37,013 bases of DNA from Alteromonas sp. ALT199 (GTDB lineage Bacteria > Pseudomonadota > Gammaproteobacteria > Enterobacterales > Alteromonadaceae): positions 1-37,013 of the forward strand of contig NZ_JAHHDX010000007.1 in NCBI RefSeq assembly GCF_018619335.1, in the 5' to 3' direction. Made by a program: the position numbers and the translations under genes. The notes below the pieces were generated by a model. That model was not told where the DNA came from. It did no database searches and was given only the letters and a program-made list of their open reading frames with translations. Positions 17,158 through 25,267 of the stretch are shown here, piece by piece. The stretch's first letter is position 1. Each line of letters starts with the position of its first letter.

Positions 17158-18525
17158 CTAAGTGAGATTTCTAGGATCTAGTAAGGCCTCCAGCTCGTCT
17201 CTAGAAATATCTGTCATTGCTTCAGCCACATCAATAACAGGTTTATTCTCTTTATAAGCTGCTTTGGCAATTTCCGCGGCTTTTGCATAGCCAATGACAG
17301 GGTTAAGCGCGGTGACGAGGACAGGGTTTCTGTAAAGAGGCGCTTCAATGTTATCTTGGTTGACCGTGAATCCTTCAATTGCCTGTTCGCCGATAAGCGT
17401 TGCACTGTTGGTCATTAGCGACAAGCTTGATAACAAATTACTGGCAATCATGGGCAGCATGACATTGAGCTCAAAGTTTCCAGATTGCCCGCCTACAGTA
17501 ATTGCCGCGTCGTTGCCTATTACCTGTGCTGAAGCCATTGCCACCGCTTCAGGAATAACTGGGTTTACTTTACCTGGCATTATCGATGAGCCGGGCTGTA
17601 ACGCAGGCAATGCTATTTCGCCCAAGCCGGCTAGCGGGCCGGAATTCATCCAACGAAGGTCATTAGCAATTTTCATTAGGGTTACAGCCAAACTTTTCGT
17701 CACACCTGAAAGTGTTACTGCGGTGTCTTGAGAGCCAATAAGTGCAAAGAAGTTATCTGCTGGTTTAAACGCGATATCGGTTAGCTCTCCCAGCTTATCT
17801 GAAAATGTAGTTGCGAAATCAGCATGGGCGTTTACGCCCGTCCCCACTGCTGTGCCCCCCTGAGCTAGGGTTTGGATTGCGGGTTGCACAGCACGAAGGT
17901 TCTTTAGCTGCTGTTTAAGCTGAGATGCCCAAGCTAGTAGGCTTTGATCCATGCGTACCGGCATAGCATCCATTAAGTGTGTGCGCCCGGTTTTGCAATA
18001 TTGTGCTACCGATTTTGCTTTAGTTTCAATAACACGAATCAGACCTTCCACAGCAGGTACTAGCTCATTCGACAAGGCAACAGCGGCGCTTACGTGAATT
18101 GTGGTTGGTATCACATCGTTTGAACTTTGACCGTAGTTCACATGATCGTTCGGGTGAACCTCTTCACTTGAGTAGCGAGAAGCCAAACGCGCTATCACCT
18201 CGTTGGCATTCATGTTTGTACTAGTACCTGACCCTGTCTGAAAGACATCTACCGGAAAGTGTTGCATAACATCATCGAGGGCCAACAGTTCATCGCAGGC
18301 CTTAACTATCGCCTGACCGCAGTCACTATCCAGCGCTTTCAGCTTCATATTTGATTGAGCTGCGGCTTTTTTCACAGTGAGCAACGCGCGTATAAAAGCT
18401 TCAGGCATACGCTGACCACTGACCGGAAAGTTTTGAATAGCACGTTGAGTTTGTGCGCCGTAAAGCGCATCTTCAGGCACTTGTAGCTCACCCATGCTGT
18501 CGCGTTCTGTGCGTGTTGCTGTCAT
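17158..18525 (-). CDS. fumC: Class II fumarate hydratase FumC
   Basis: Iron-independent, heat-stable fumarase of the TCA cycle, a cytoplasmic homotetramer. The 455 residues show the superfamily signature GSSIMPGKVNP (312-322), which carries the catalytic Ser, the GQSSNDVIPT block (132-141), and TGRTHLMDAMP with the catalytic His183. Its length is close to other proteobacterial FumC. It lies 125 bases downstream of the FagA-like gene on the same strand, behind a Fur box, which predicts induction in iron shortage to replace Fe-S fumarases. It could in principle be an aspartase or argininosuccinate-lyase relative, but the motifs and overall match favour FumC. Confidence 0.93.
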   Translation of the reverse strand: MTATRTERDSMGELQVPEDALYGAQTQRAIQNFPVSGQRMPEAFIRALLTVKKAAAQSNMKLKALDSDCGQAIVKACDELLALDDVMQHFPVDVFQTGSGTSTNMNANEVIARLASRYSSEEVHPNDHVNYGQSSNDVIPTTIHVSAAVALSNELVPAVEGLIRVIETKAKSVAQYCKTGRTHLMDAMPVRMDQSLLAWASQLKQQLKNLRAVQPAIQTLAQGGTAVGTGVNAHADFATTFSDKLGELTDIAFKPADNFFALIGSQDTAVTLSGVTKSLAVTLMKIANDLRWMNSGPLAGLGEIALPALQPGSSIMPGKVNPVIPEAVAMASAQVIGNDAAITVGGQSGNFELNVMLPMIASNLLSSLSLMTNSATLIGEQAIEGFTVNQDNIEAPLYRNPVLVTALNPVIGYAKAAEIAKAAYKENKPVIDVAEAMTDISRDELEALLDPRNLT

Positions 18526-18650
18526 AACTCGTATCCTTGTATTGATGTAACTTAATTTTCGGCGTGCTTATCACGCTGTCATCAAAGGTCTTATCGGGGG
18601 TATTAAGTGCAAACTAATAGTACTTAATAGATATCACCCTCGTAGGACGC

Positions 18651-18983
18651 TCATAAAAAATGTCGGACTAACACTTGTAAATCTATTTTTATTCTTGCAA
18701 GCGCAATTCGATCACTCTCAGTAGACGCGTAGCGCTCAGCGTTGAGTAAAGGCTTGTATAAGTGGTCTAAACAGGCATAGCGCCATTGTTTACAAACCAG
18801 CGGGTCGCATATGGTTTCAAACAGCAACTCGAGCGCATTTTTGTATATACAAAATTTGTCGCTATCACATGGCAGTAAATTGGCAACGCAACTCACTCCA
18901 TCTAGGTAGTTAACCAATACATTCAGCTCAACTTTACTATGTCCAAAGCGAATTTGTTCAAGTGCATTTCGTATTGATGGCAT
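18651..18983 (-). CDS. fagA: FagA-like small protein (Fur-associated)
   Basis: A 110-residue protein without signal or membrane segment, rich in Leu, Cys and Arg and predicted helical. The ribosome site AAGGA lies six bases before ATG 18983. The stretch ICDPLVCKQWRYACLDH and the following KPLLNAERY resemble what I remember of Pseudomonas FagA (a DP...W+R.CLD...PL pattern), and the position matches: Fur box, fagA, then fumC. In P. aeruginosa fagA heads the iron-repressed fagA-fumC-orfX-sodA operon. No sodA or orfX follows here. The molecular function of FagA is unknown. Identification is by pattern and synteny only. Confidence 0.6.
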   Translation of the reverse strand: MPSIRNALEQIRFGHSKVELNVLVNYLDGVSCVANLLPCDSDKFCIYKNALELLFETICDPLVCKQWRYACLDHLYKPLLNAERYASTESDRIALARIKIDLQVLVRHFL

Positions 18984-19072
18984 CAGCTTTCCTTGTGCAT
19001 CAACTTAGGCATAAAAATACAACGCTATGAATAGGTAAGAACTATTCATAGCAAAACAACCGCAACAACGCA

Positions 19073-19091
19073 AATGATAATTATTAGCATT
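19073..19091. promoter_or_regulatory. Fur box between fagA-like gene and azurin
   Basis: TGATAAT-T-ATTAGCA (19075-19089) fits the 7-1-7 Fur consensus TGATAATnATTATCA at 13 of 14 specified positions; the outer AA and TT extend the dyad to 19 bp. It sits 92 bases upstream of the fagA-like start and 105 upstream of the azurin start. A further TATAATGAT follows, so overlapping Fur dimers are possible. Confidence 0.8.
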
Positions 19092-19120
19092 TATAATGAT
19101 CCAGTGTTAGTATTTTTCGT

Positions 19121-19141
19121 ATTGAGAATTGAGAATTGAAT
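19121..19141. repeat. Tandem 7-bp repeat in azurin leader
   Basis: ATTGAGA, ATTGAGA, ATTGAAT: two perfect and one altered copy, about 53-73 bases upstream of the azurin start. Confidence 0.55.
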
Positions 19142-19193
19142 CTTCTACTTCCACCGAGAAGTGTGGTTAACCTAAATTCAAAGGACATTATTC

Positions 19194-19643
19194 ATGATCA
19201 AGAAATTACTTGGCGGCACAGCCCTTTTCTTTCTAGCTTCAAGTGCATTTGCTAACGAATGTGAGACTACAGTGGAATCGAATGACGCTATGCAGTTCAA
19301 TACAAAAAACGTAACGATTCCTGCAACTTGCAGCGAATTTACCGTTACGTTGAAACATACTGGTCAGCTACCAAAGCAATCTATGGGTCACAACTGGGTA
19401 ATGACCACTAAAGCCGATGGGCAAGCGGTGGCAACAGATGGTATGAGTGCAGGACTAGATAATAACTATGTTAAGCCGGATGACGAACGTGTAATTGGCG
19501 CTACAGACATTATAGGCGGCGGCGAACAGACCTCTACCACGTTTTCTGTTGAAGGGTTAAGCAAAGACGAAGAGTACATGTTTTTCTGCTCATTCCCCGG
19601 TCATATCGGCATTATGCAAGGCACGGTTACCCTTTCTAGCTAA
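19194..19643 (+). CDS. azu: Azurin (type-1 blue copper protein)
   Basis: Periplasmic electron carrier. The 149 residues comprise a Sec signal peptide (1-20, ending SSAFA) and a 129-residue mature domain. After removing the signal, the copper ligands fall at His46 (GHNW), Cys112 (FCSFPGH), His117 and Met121, and a disulfide pair at Cys3 and Cys26, the same numbering as P. aeruginosa azurin. The ribosome site AAAGGA precedes ATG 19194. It is divergent from the Fur-associated gene; whether the Fur box also acts on azurin is open. Likely partners are c-type cytochromes or a peroxidase, none of them here. Confidence 0.95.
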   Translation: MIKKLLGGTALFFLASSAFANECETTVESNDAMQFNTKNVTIPATCSEFTVTLKHTGQLPKQSMGHNWVMTTKADGQAVATDGMSAGLDNNYVKPDDERVIGATDIIGGGEQTSTTFSVEGLSKDEEYMFFCSFPGHIGIMQGTVTLSS

Positions 19644-19653
19644 GGGTATGCAA

Positions 19654-19698
19654 TTTGCCGATAGGCAAACGAGAGGCGCACCTTTAATTGTGCGCCTT
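19654..19698 (+). terminator. Tandem hairpins after azurin
   Basis: TTTGCC/GGCAAA around GATA (19654-19669), then AGGCGCAC/GTGCGCCT around CTTTAATT (19674-19697). The second is strong but is followed only by TTCAAAATAG, so termination may be partial with read-through into the exporter gene. Confidence 0.6.
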
Positions 19699-19734
19699 CA
19701 AAATAGCGTTCAGTAATTTGAGAGTGAAGTTGTA

Positions 19735-20982
19735 ATGGATACAGCGTCCCATACATCGAAAAGTGCAAAAGCGTTGGAACGCGAAAAGTATCTACGTCTT
19801 AGTTCTGGCGGCTTGACTCAAGGCTTCGTTCAAAGCACTCTTTACCCGCTGTTAGCTAACAAGCGACTGCTAATGCCGCTTTTGGTTGTAACCTTACTCG
19901 CTTATAGCAGCACCCGTTCCGTTACACTTTCCGTTTTATCAGACGCATACTTCCAGGTGGCTGCGTTCGTTTACGCATCGCTTGCTCTTTATTACTTGGC
20001 AACGCTACGGGTCTCAGCCGACGCCATTGGCAATTATATGAAAACGCACCCCGTCCACGAAGTAGGCCTTTCTGCACTTCTTGGTGCTTTACCTGGTTGT
20101 GGTGGTGCAATTATTGTTGTAACTCAGTATACGCGAGGTGTTACCAGTTTTGGGGCAGTAGTTGCAGTACTAACTAGCACCATGGGTGACGCAGCTTTTT
20201 TATTGCTAGCTCAAGCGCCATTAGACGCATTAACCGTAATGGCTGTAAGTGTCACCGTGGGCGCCGCTACTGGGTTAGTGGTTAATAAATTCCATAATTA
20301 CCAAGCGCCTGAAACTGTTGGTTCGAATAAGGCGCCCAAAGACACCGATAAACCGAAAGCAATACGCCATAGCGCCGTTTCACTTTCCAGAGTTTTTTGG
20401 ATGTTTGTGAGTTTACCTTCGCTAGCAATTGCCCTTGCTTTGGCGTTTCAACTCCCCGTTCACAGTTACTTGGCCATTAGTGAGAATACACTAACACTTA
20501 TTGGCGCTTCTTTGTGTATAGCAAGTCTGGTGCTTTGGTCACTATGCGGTTCAGGAAGCGGATACGCTTCAATCGCCAAAGAAGATTCAACTCCGCCCCC
20601 TCCTAAATGGCAGGAAAAAGCCGCGCTAGATACCCAGTTTGTATTGGCATGGGTGATACTCGCATTTTTAATCTTCGAACTGTCTGTTGTTTGGTTTGGG
20701 CTAGACATTGCAGGAATGCTTGAAACTATGGGCCCTGGCTTGGTCGGCTTAGCTATTGTAATAGGCTTCTTACCCGGCTGCGGCCCTCAAATATTGGTCA
20801 CCAGCTTATATTTAAATGGTGCTGTTCCTTTTTCAGCACAACTCGGTAACGCTATTAGTAATGATGGCGATGCCTTGTTTCCCGCTATCGCGCTTTCGCC
20901 GAAAGCCGCCCTTATCGCTACTGTGTACTCTGCCATTCCAGCGTTTATTGTTGGCTACGGCTACTGGTATTTTTTGGAGTAA
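19735..20982 (+). CDS. Putative 10-TM heavy-metal (manganese) exporter
   Basis: Inner-membrane protein of 415 residues in the putative manganese/heavy-metal exporter family (ArsP_2-like; Vibrio cholerae MneA belongs to this type, from memory). It has about ten hydrophobic segments in two halves joined by a charged loop (185-215). Each half carries PGCG followed exactly 31 residues later by GDA: PGCG 120-123 and GDA 151-153, PGCG 347-350 and GDA 378-380. The Cys pair and acidic residues are plausible metal ligands. The ribosome site GAGAGTGAAG is a little upstream of ATG 19735. Only 91 bases separate it from azurin, and they hold hairpins but no room for a yybP-ykoY manganese riboswitch. The substrate is inferred, not shown. 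Confidence 0.7.
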   Translation: MDTASHTSKSAKALEREKYLRLSSGGLTQGFVQSTLYPLLANKRLLMPLLVVTLLAYSSTRSVTLSVLSDAYFQVAAFVYASLALYYLATLRVSADAIGNYMKTHPVHEVGLSALLGALPGCGGAIIVVTQYTRGVTSFGAVVAVLTSTMGDAAFLLLAQAPLDALTVMAVSVTVGAATGLVVNKFHNYQAPETVGSNKAPKDTDKPKAIRHSAVSLSRVFWMFVSLPSLAIALALAFQLPVHSYLAISENTLTLIGASLCIASLVLWSLCGSGSGYASIAKEDSTPPPPKWQEKAALDTQFVLAWVILAFLIFELSVVWFGLDIAGMLETMGPGLVGLAIVIGFLPGCGPQILVTSLYLNGAVPFSAQLGNAISNDGDALFPAIALSPKAALIATVYSAIPAFIVGYGYWYFLE

Positions 20983-21062
20983 TTTATTTTTTAAAACTCA
21001 AGCCCTATTCAAATTGCTTGAAAGTCTATAAAAGACCAATGCGAAAACGTTGCCTTTAGCGA

Positions 21063-21770
21063 TTACTCTACGTCTGTAGAAAGCGCTTCACTCCAAGGCA
21101 CGCTAACTTCATAGTTGCCTTTACGCGTTTTGTATTGGTACACCGATGTAGTGAAAGTAATAGACTCTACGTCTATGTCTTCGTCGATAGTGAGCATTGT
21201 GTTCACTGCTTGGAAAAAACGAAAACGATACTTAACATCTTCAGCAAGTAGGCTTGACTCGCCAGATTTAAGTGTAACGGGTTCACCATTTCGTTTGCCC
21301 ATAATGGCTATGTCTAAATTACCATTTATCACGGCTTTTCTCTGTTTAGACTGCAGTAACACTAACCGAAGCTGATACGTAGTATCGTTTACTTTAAAAA
21401 CCTCTACCCCTTCAACAGCAAAGCCATCATCGGCTTTCTCGGGTGCCATAACTCGTTCATAAAAACTCAAAAGCTCCTTCTGTGCTTCTAGCTCAGTCTT
21501 CTGATCACTTAACGTTTTTGCGATATTTTCTGATTCGAGTGTGGCAAGTTCCACGGCTACTTCAAGCTGGTTTACTTTGGTAGTAAGCGCATTATTTTCT
21601 TCAGACAAGATAGCGATAGTTTCTTTTTGAGCCCGTACTTTTTTGCTATCGCCTTCATCAATTATTCGTGCCAGCTTGTAGCCAAACCCAACCATGACAA
21701 ACATGATGAGCGCTACCATCAAGGTCCATTTATAGCTGCCTAGTATTTCTTTTAATTGATCTGTTGTCAT
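21063..21770 (-). CDS. DUF6776-type membrane-anchored coiled-coil protein
   Basis: 235 residues: a short cytoplasmic start, one membrane segment (about 15-34, TLMVALIMFVMVGFGYKL), a coiled coil rich in Glu, Leu, Gln and Lys (about 40-110) and a C-terminal beta-rich domain (about 120-225, with TYQLRLVLLQSKQRK and YRFRFFQAVNTML). This matches the uncharacterized DUF6776 family as I remember it. The C-terminal domain is probably periplasmic. The role is unknown; the architecture suggests an envelope scaffold or assembly factor. It is divergent from the CLC gene. Confidence 0.6.
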   Translation of the reverse strand: MTTDQLKEILGSYKWTLMVALIMFVMVGFGYKLARIIDEGDSKKVRAQKETIAILSEENNALTTKVNQLEVAVELATLESENIAKTLSDQKTELEAQKELLSFYERVMAPEKADDGFAVEGVEVFKVNDTTYQLRLVLLQSKQRKAVINGNLDIAIMGKRNGEPVTLKSGESSLLAEDVKYRFRFFQAVNTMLTIDEDIDVESITFTTSVYQYKTRKGNYEVSVPWSEALSTDVE

Positions 21771-21873
21771 AATTTCTTCATTAAAAACTACAAAACGCTA
21801 ACGCGTTCTAAATATTATGAATTTTAAGTGTTTATGGTAAGCTGCTAGCTACGTTAATCTACTGTACCACAAC

Positions 21874-23550
21874 ATGCGCTTGCAGGCTTTAAGAGAGGAG
21901 TTAGCTCATCCACGCACTACTATTCAGTTGTGTATGCTGGGCATTGTAGGGGGAACCTGCGCGGCGCTTATCATTATACTGTTTCGACTTTGTGTTGAAT
22001 GGCTTCAAGAAACAGGGATATCGTCGCTTAAGTCAGTTCTTATCTATGACTGGTTAGTGTGGCTGATCATGCCGCTTATTAGTGTTGGCTTAATACTATT
22101 CATCGCTTTTCTCACCGGCTTCAAACACTACCGCTTGGGGATTCCTTTTGTTATTCACCGAGTTAAATACTATTACGGTTATGTGCCACTGAGAACAACC
22201 ATAAACCAATTTTTTGGCGGCATGTTGGCCTTAGCAGGCGGGTTTGTTGTAGGGCGAGAAGGCCCATCTGTGCACATGGGGGCGTCGGGCAGTAGTTTTC
22301 TCGGGCAATGGCTTCGCTTGCCCTACAACAGTATTCGAATTCTTGCTGGCTGTGGCATTGCCGCGGGTATTTCTGCATCGTTTAATACTCCCTTTGCGGC
22401 CGTCATTTTTGTAATGGAAGTGGTGCTTCGAGAATATAAAATTCACATATTTGTACCTATCATGCTGGCTGCTGCCTGTGGTTCTGTGCTCACCCGCATC
22501 GTATTTGGAGAAGTGAATGAACTTTCGTTCCTATCGTTTAATGCGTTTAGTCAGTGGATGTATTTATATCTAGTACTCTTAGGCGTTCTACTAGGCATGC
22601 TAGCAGTATTATTTAATAGCCAACTTATGCGTGTTATGACGTGGTTCAGACCGGTTTCCATGGTGTGGCGCTTAGTACTAGCAGCTTTAATTACTGGCAC
22701 AATTGGCATGTTTATTCCTGAAGCCCTTGGCGCGAATTTCATTGACGTTGAGCATTTATTTGATAGCTCCCCCGGCGCCTTATTGTTGGTTTCTACCTTG
22801 GTATTTAAGGTTATTTTAGCGGTGTTTGCTATCGGCCTTGGTATTCCCGGAGGGATCATAGGCCCTGTAATGGTTATTGGTATGCTCGCTGGTGCCGTTC
22901 TTTTATTGCCCTTGTCGTACTTTATCAACGTGCCTGAATTCACTAACAGCTTCGCACTGCTGGGTATTGCGGGAATGCTAACGGCGGTTTTACACGCGCC
23001 TCTTGCTGCACTTTCTGCGGTTATGGAGCTCTCATATAGCCCTCAAATTATTCTGCCGGCTATGTTGGTAATAGTTCCTGCATACGTGACTTCTACGCAG
23101 TTTTTTGGCAACCGCTCTATTTTCATACGCCAGCTTGACTATCAGAATCTTCCTTACGCCATTTCATCTATTCGTGAAGCGCTTGAGAAAACGGGGGTGC
23201 TTGCGGCAATGAACACCGATTACAAGCTATTTCACGATGCCCCAGAACAGGCGTTAACCAATTACTTAGAAAGCGATCCGACTAAAATTGTCATTCAAAA
23301 GTCAAAATTTGAAATAGATGTGCAGTATAAGCTGGTCCAATACAATGTAAGTTTGGAGCACGATGCTACAGCACTAAACTATTACGAAATGGAAGGGATT
23401 AGCGCGCAGTCTACCCTCCACGAAGTATACGAACATCTTAAAAACTCGCGCTCTGGCGCAGTTTATATTTACGATCAGGAGCTTAACGATATCATCGGCG
23501 TAGTAACGTGGAATATCTTGCAAAGCTTCTTACAAAAGGCACACTACTAA
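21874..23550 (+). CDS. CLC-family anion channel or transporter with CBS-like tail
   Basis: Inner-membrane protein of 558 residues with the CLC fold: the gating-glutamate motif GREGP (127-131, Glu129), the GIP stretch (89-91), the NTPFAAVIFVMEV helix (171-183) and GIPGGIIGP (323-331). The C-terminus (about 455-555) is cytoplasmic and ends with one CBS-like unit (TLHEVYEHLKNSRSGAVYIYD). Compared with E. coli ClcA, the central Ser107 aligns with Leu88 and the inner proton Glu203 with Val183, so selectivity and proton coupling may differ. The start ATG 21874 has no clear ribosome site. One base separates its stop from hemJ, so the two are probably co-translated. Confidence 0.85.
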   Translation: MRLQALREELAHPRTTIQLCMLGIVGGTCAALIIILFRLCVEWLQETGISSLKSVLIYDWLVWLIMPLISVGLILFIAFLTGFKHYRLGIPFVIHRVKYYYGYVPLRTTINQFFGGMLALAGGFVVGREGPSVHMGASGSSFLGQWLRLPYNSIRILAGCGIAAGISASFNTPFAAVIFVMEVVLREYKIHIFVPIMLAAACGSVLTRIVFGEVNELSFLSFNAFSQWMYLYLVLLGVLLGMLAVLFNSQLMRVMTWFRPVSMVWRLVLAALITGTIGMFIPEALGANFIDVEHLFDSSPGALLLVSTLVFKVILAVFAIGLGIPGGIIGPVMVIGMLAGAVLLLPLSYFINVPEFTNSFALLGIAGMLTAVLHAPLAALSAVMELSYSPQIILPAMLVIVPAYVTSTQFFGNRSIFIRQLDYQNLPYAISSIREALEKTGVLAAMNTDYKLFHDAPEQALTNYLESDPTKIVIQKSKFEIDVQYKLVQYNVSLEHDATALNYYEMEGISAQSTLHEVYEHLKNSRSGAVYIYDQELNDIIGVVTWNILQSFLQKAHY

Positions 23551-23551
23551 T

Positions 23552-23980
23552 ATGCACATTTTATGGTTTAAAGCACTGCACATCTTTTTCATGCTGGCGT
23601 GGATGGCAGGACTTTTCTATTTACCACGACTTTTCGTTTACCACGCCACGACTAAGTCTCAAATAGTTAAAGATGAATTAAAAGTCATGGAGCGCCGATT
23701 GTGGTTTTTTGTTACTCCATTCGCCTTATTAACTCTGGTATTCGGCGTAGCGCTTATTGTCAGTTACGGTGGTACATGGTTTAAGATGTCTGGGTGGCTG
23801 CATATAAAGTTGCTGTTATTGCTTGCTATTTACAGTTACCACTTCTATTTGTTTAAGTTAATGAAGCAATTCGCACGGGATGAGAATAGACACACTCCGC
23901 GCTTCTACCGCTTTTTGAATGAAGCCCCAGTGTTAATTATTCTCGCTGTCGTGTGTTTGGCCGTGGTGAAACCTCTGTAA
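23552..23980 (+). CDS. hemJ: Protoporphyrinogen IX oxidase HemJ
   Basis: Membrane enzyme of heme synthesis that oxidizes protoporphyrinogen IX to protoporphyrin IX. The 142 residues form four hydrophobic segments with the conserved His10 (KALHIFFMLAWMAGLFYLPRLFVYH) and the helix GWLHIKLLLLLAIYSYHFY. The family length is about 140-150. Its start lies one base after the CLC stop. No other heme gene is nearby, which is common for hemJ. Confidence 0.88.
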   Translation: MHILWFKALHIFFMLAWMAGLFYLPRLFVYHATTKSQIVKDELKVMERRLWFFVTPFALLTLVFGVALIVSYGGTWFKMSGWLHIKLLLLLAIYSYHFYLFKLMKQFARDENRHTPRFYRFLNEAPVLIILAVVCLAVVKPL

Positions 23981-24172
23981 GTCATAACCAGGCTAAATAA
24001 TATAGGCAAGTATCAGCATTGTAAGGAAATTAGTACTTAAGGAATATGTACTGCTGTGTGATGTAAGAAATTTTTTAAACGTAATGTTAAGCGTGTTGTA
24101 AGCATTGCACATAGCCATCCGAGACTTGCTGTATATCGGGTTCATTGAATTGTTTTTATCGGAATGCTCATC

Positions 24173-24358
24173 ATGGATGACAGTAATCAACACCTTAAAA
24201 ATTTGTTAAAGCAAACAGATATTGCTTTTAAAGCACTAATGAGGGAGCCTGCGTCAAGGCTTTTAAATGACCAATATGAAAAAGCGAAGCTTGAGCTAGA
24301 TAGCTACACAGCTTCGCTTAAACATACGTTAAATCAACGCCAGCAACGTCAACGCTGA
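24173..24358 (+). CDS. Small helical hypothetical protein
   Basis: 61 residues from ATG 24173, eight bases after GGAA; an ATG nine bases upstream sits on that ribosome site. The product is polar and predicted all-helical (QHLKNLLKQTDIAFKALMRE, then a Lys/Glu-rich helix), with a basic tail RQQRQR. It has no signal and no Cys. Not recognised. Codon use looks like the neighbours, so I favour a real small gene. Confidence 0.5.
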   Translation: MDDSNQHLKNLLKQTDIAFKALMREPASRLLNDQYEKAKLELDSYTASLKHTLNQRQQRQR

Positions 24359-24407
24359 TATTAAGTTAGCGATTTGGGTATTTAAGTGACCAAAAAGTTC
24401 GACGTTT

Positions 24408-25109
24408 CTAGGTTACTTTGTTGAAGGTTTCAAATTGATTGGGTAACGCACCCGCTAGTTCTCCTGATAATTTAGTGTAATCTGCTAGCATCGAAGGAAG
24501 CTGTTTAACAAGCATGTTTATATTGCTTTCAAGCTGAGCTGCCTGTTTGTCGTTTCTGTAGGATAAGGCTAGGTCAATGTTGGCAAGTGTTGAAAAGAGC
24601 TTTAAACATCGAGACAGGCGAACTTCCGCAGGCTCTGTTTGCTCAGGCTCATTTTTCTGGCTGTCATTGGTATTCACTTTATTCTTTTCTACATGCTTTT
24701 CTAAATAACTCCAGGCATTTTGCCATACGGGCTCTAATTGCTTATGCACTTGTAAAAGCCCGTTCAGCCAGCTTTCTAGTTCCTTTGAAGGTCTAATCGA
24801 ACCCTGCACCTTGGGCGCTACCGTTAATTCAATGGGCAAAGGAGACTTCTCCTGACGCATAAAATCTAAATGCGCGCGCAAGCCGTTCATCAGCGTATCG
24901 GCAAGCTTATCTACATCTTTGTCTACTAGGTGACTGTCACTGGACTTAATGAGCCAAGGCATCCACTGCTCGGGCATGGGAATTTCTGGAGCAGAGGCGA
25001 CAGCAAAGATCATCCCATCCACATGATAAGCGTTCGGAAGCACGCTTTCGAAACCGGGGAGTGAAACGATATCTCTGATGATGTTTACTGGAAACCCGTC
25101 TTTCACCAT
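24408..25109 (-). CDS. UPF0149 (YgfB/YecA-like) family protein
   Basis: 233-residue cytoplasmic protein. The N-terminal part (about 12-100) has the pattern of the YgfB/YecA family: LPNAYHVDGMIFAVASAPEIPMPEQWMPWLI, then a helix with LADTLMNGLRAHLDFMR. The C-terminal half is helical with a low-complexity Lys/Asn/Glu/Gln spacer (about 140-165) and lacks the SEC-C zinc motif seen in some members. Function is unknown. It is divergent from the NRAMP-like gene. Confidence 0.55.
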   Translation of the reverse strand: MVKDGFPVNIIRDIVSLPGFESVLPNAYHVDGMIFAVASAPEIPMPEQWMPWLIKSSDSHLVDKDVDKLADTLMNGLRAHLDFMRQEKSPLPIELTVAPKVQGSIRPSKELESWLNGLLQVHKQLEPVWQNAWSYLEKHVEKNKVNTNDSQKNEPEQTEPAEVRLSRCLKLFSTLANIDLALSYRNDKQAAQLESNINMLVKQLPSMLADYTKLSGELAGALPNQFETFNKVT

Positions 25110-25267
25110 TACCTTCCTTTTTTAATTTGCGTTCTCTTTCTCGAAACGGTAGTCTGCGCGGCCACTTTGCAGAGGGCGTATTTTCTGACCTGATATTTAT
25201 TCCAAACAATTGGATTAGACACGCAGAAAAACGAGTCCTTTGCACTGGGTACGCGACAATAGGTTTA

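Noticed and set aside
19644..19734. yybP-ykoY manganese riboswitch before the exporter
   Set aside because: The 91-base gap holds two simple hairpins and no conserved yybP-ykoY loops by eye.
22551..22943. 130-codon minus-strand frame opposite the CLC gene
   Set aside because: Antisense shadow with Pro/Thr/Ile-rich composition; the CLC motifs are on the other strand.
23981..24172. Minus-strand ORF after hemJ (66 codons)
   Set aside because: Ser/Thr/Leu/Ile-rich, AT-rich composition, no ribosome site and overlap with the better-supported small gene.
24946..25245. 99-codon minus-strand frame overlapping the UPF0149 start
   Set aside because: Arg/Cys/Ser-rich composition of an out-of-frame reading; it overlaps the better-supported gene in another frame.
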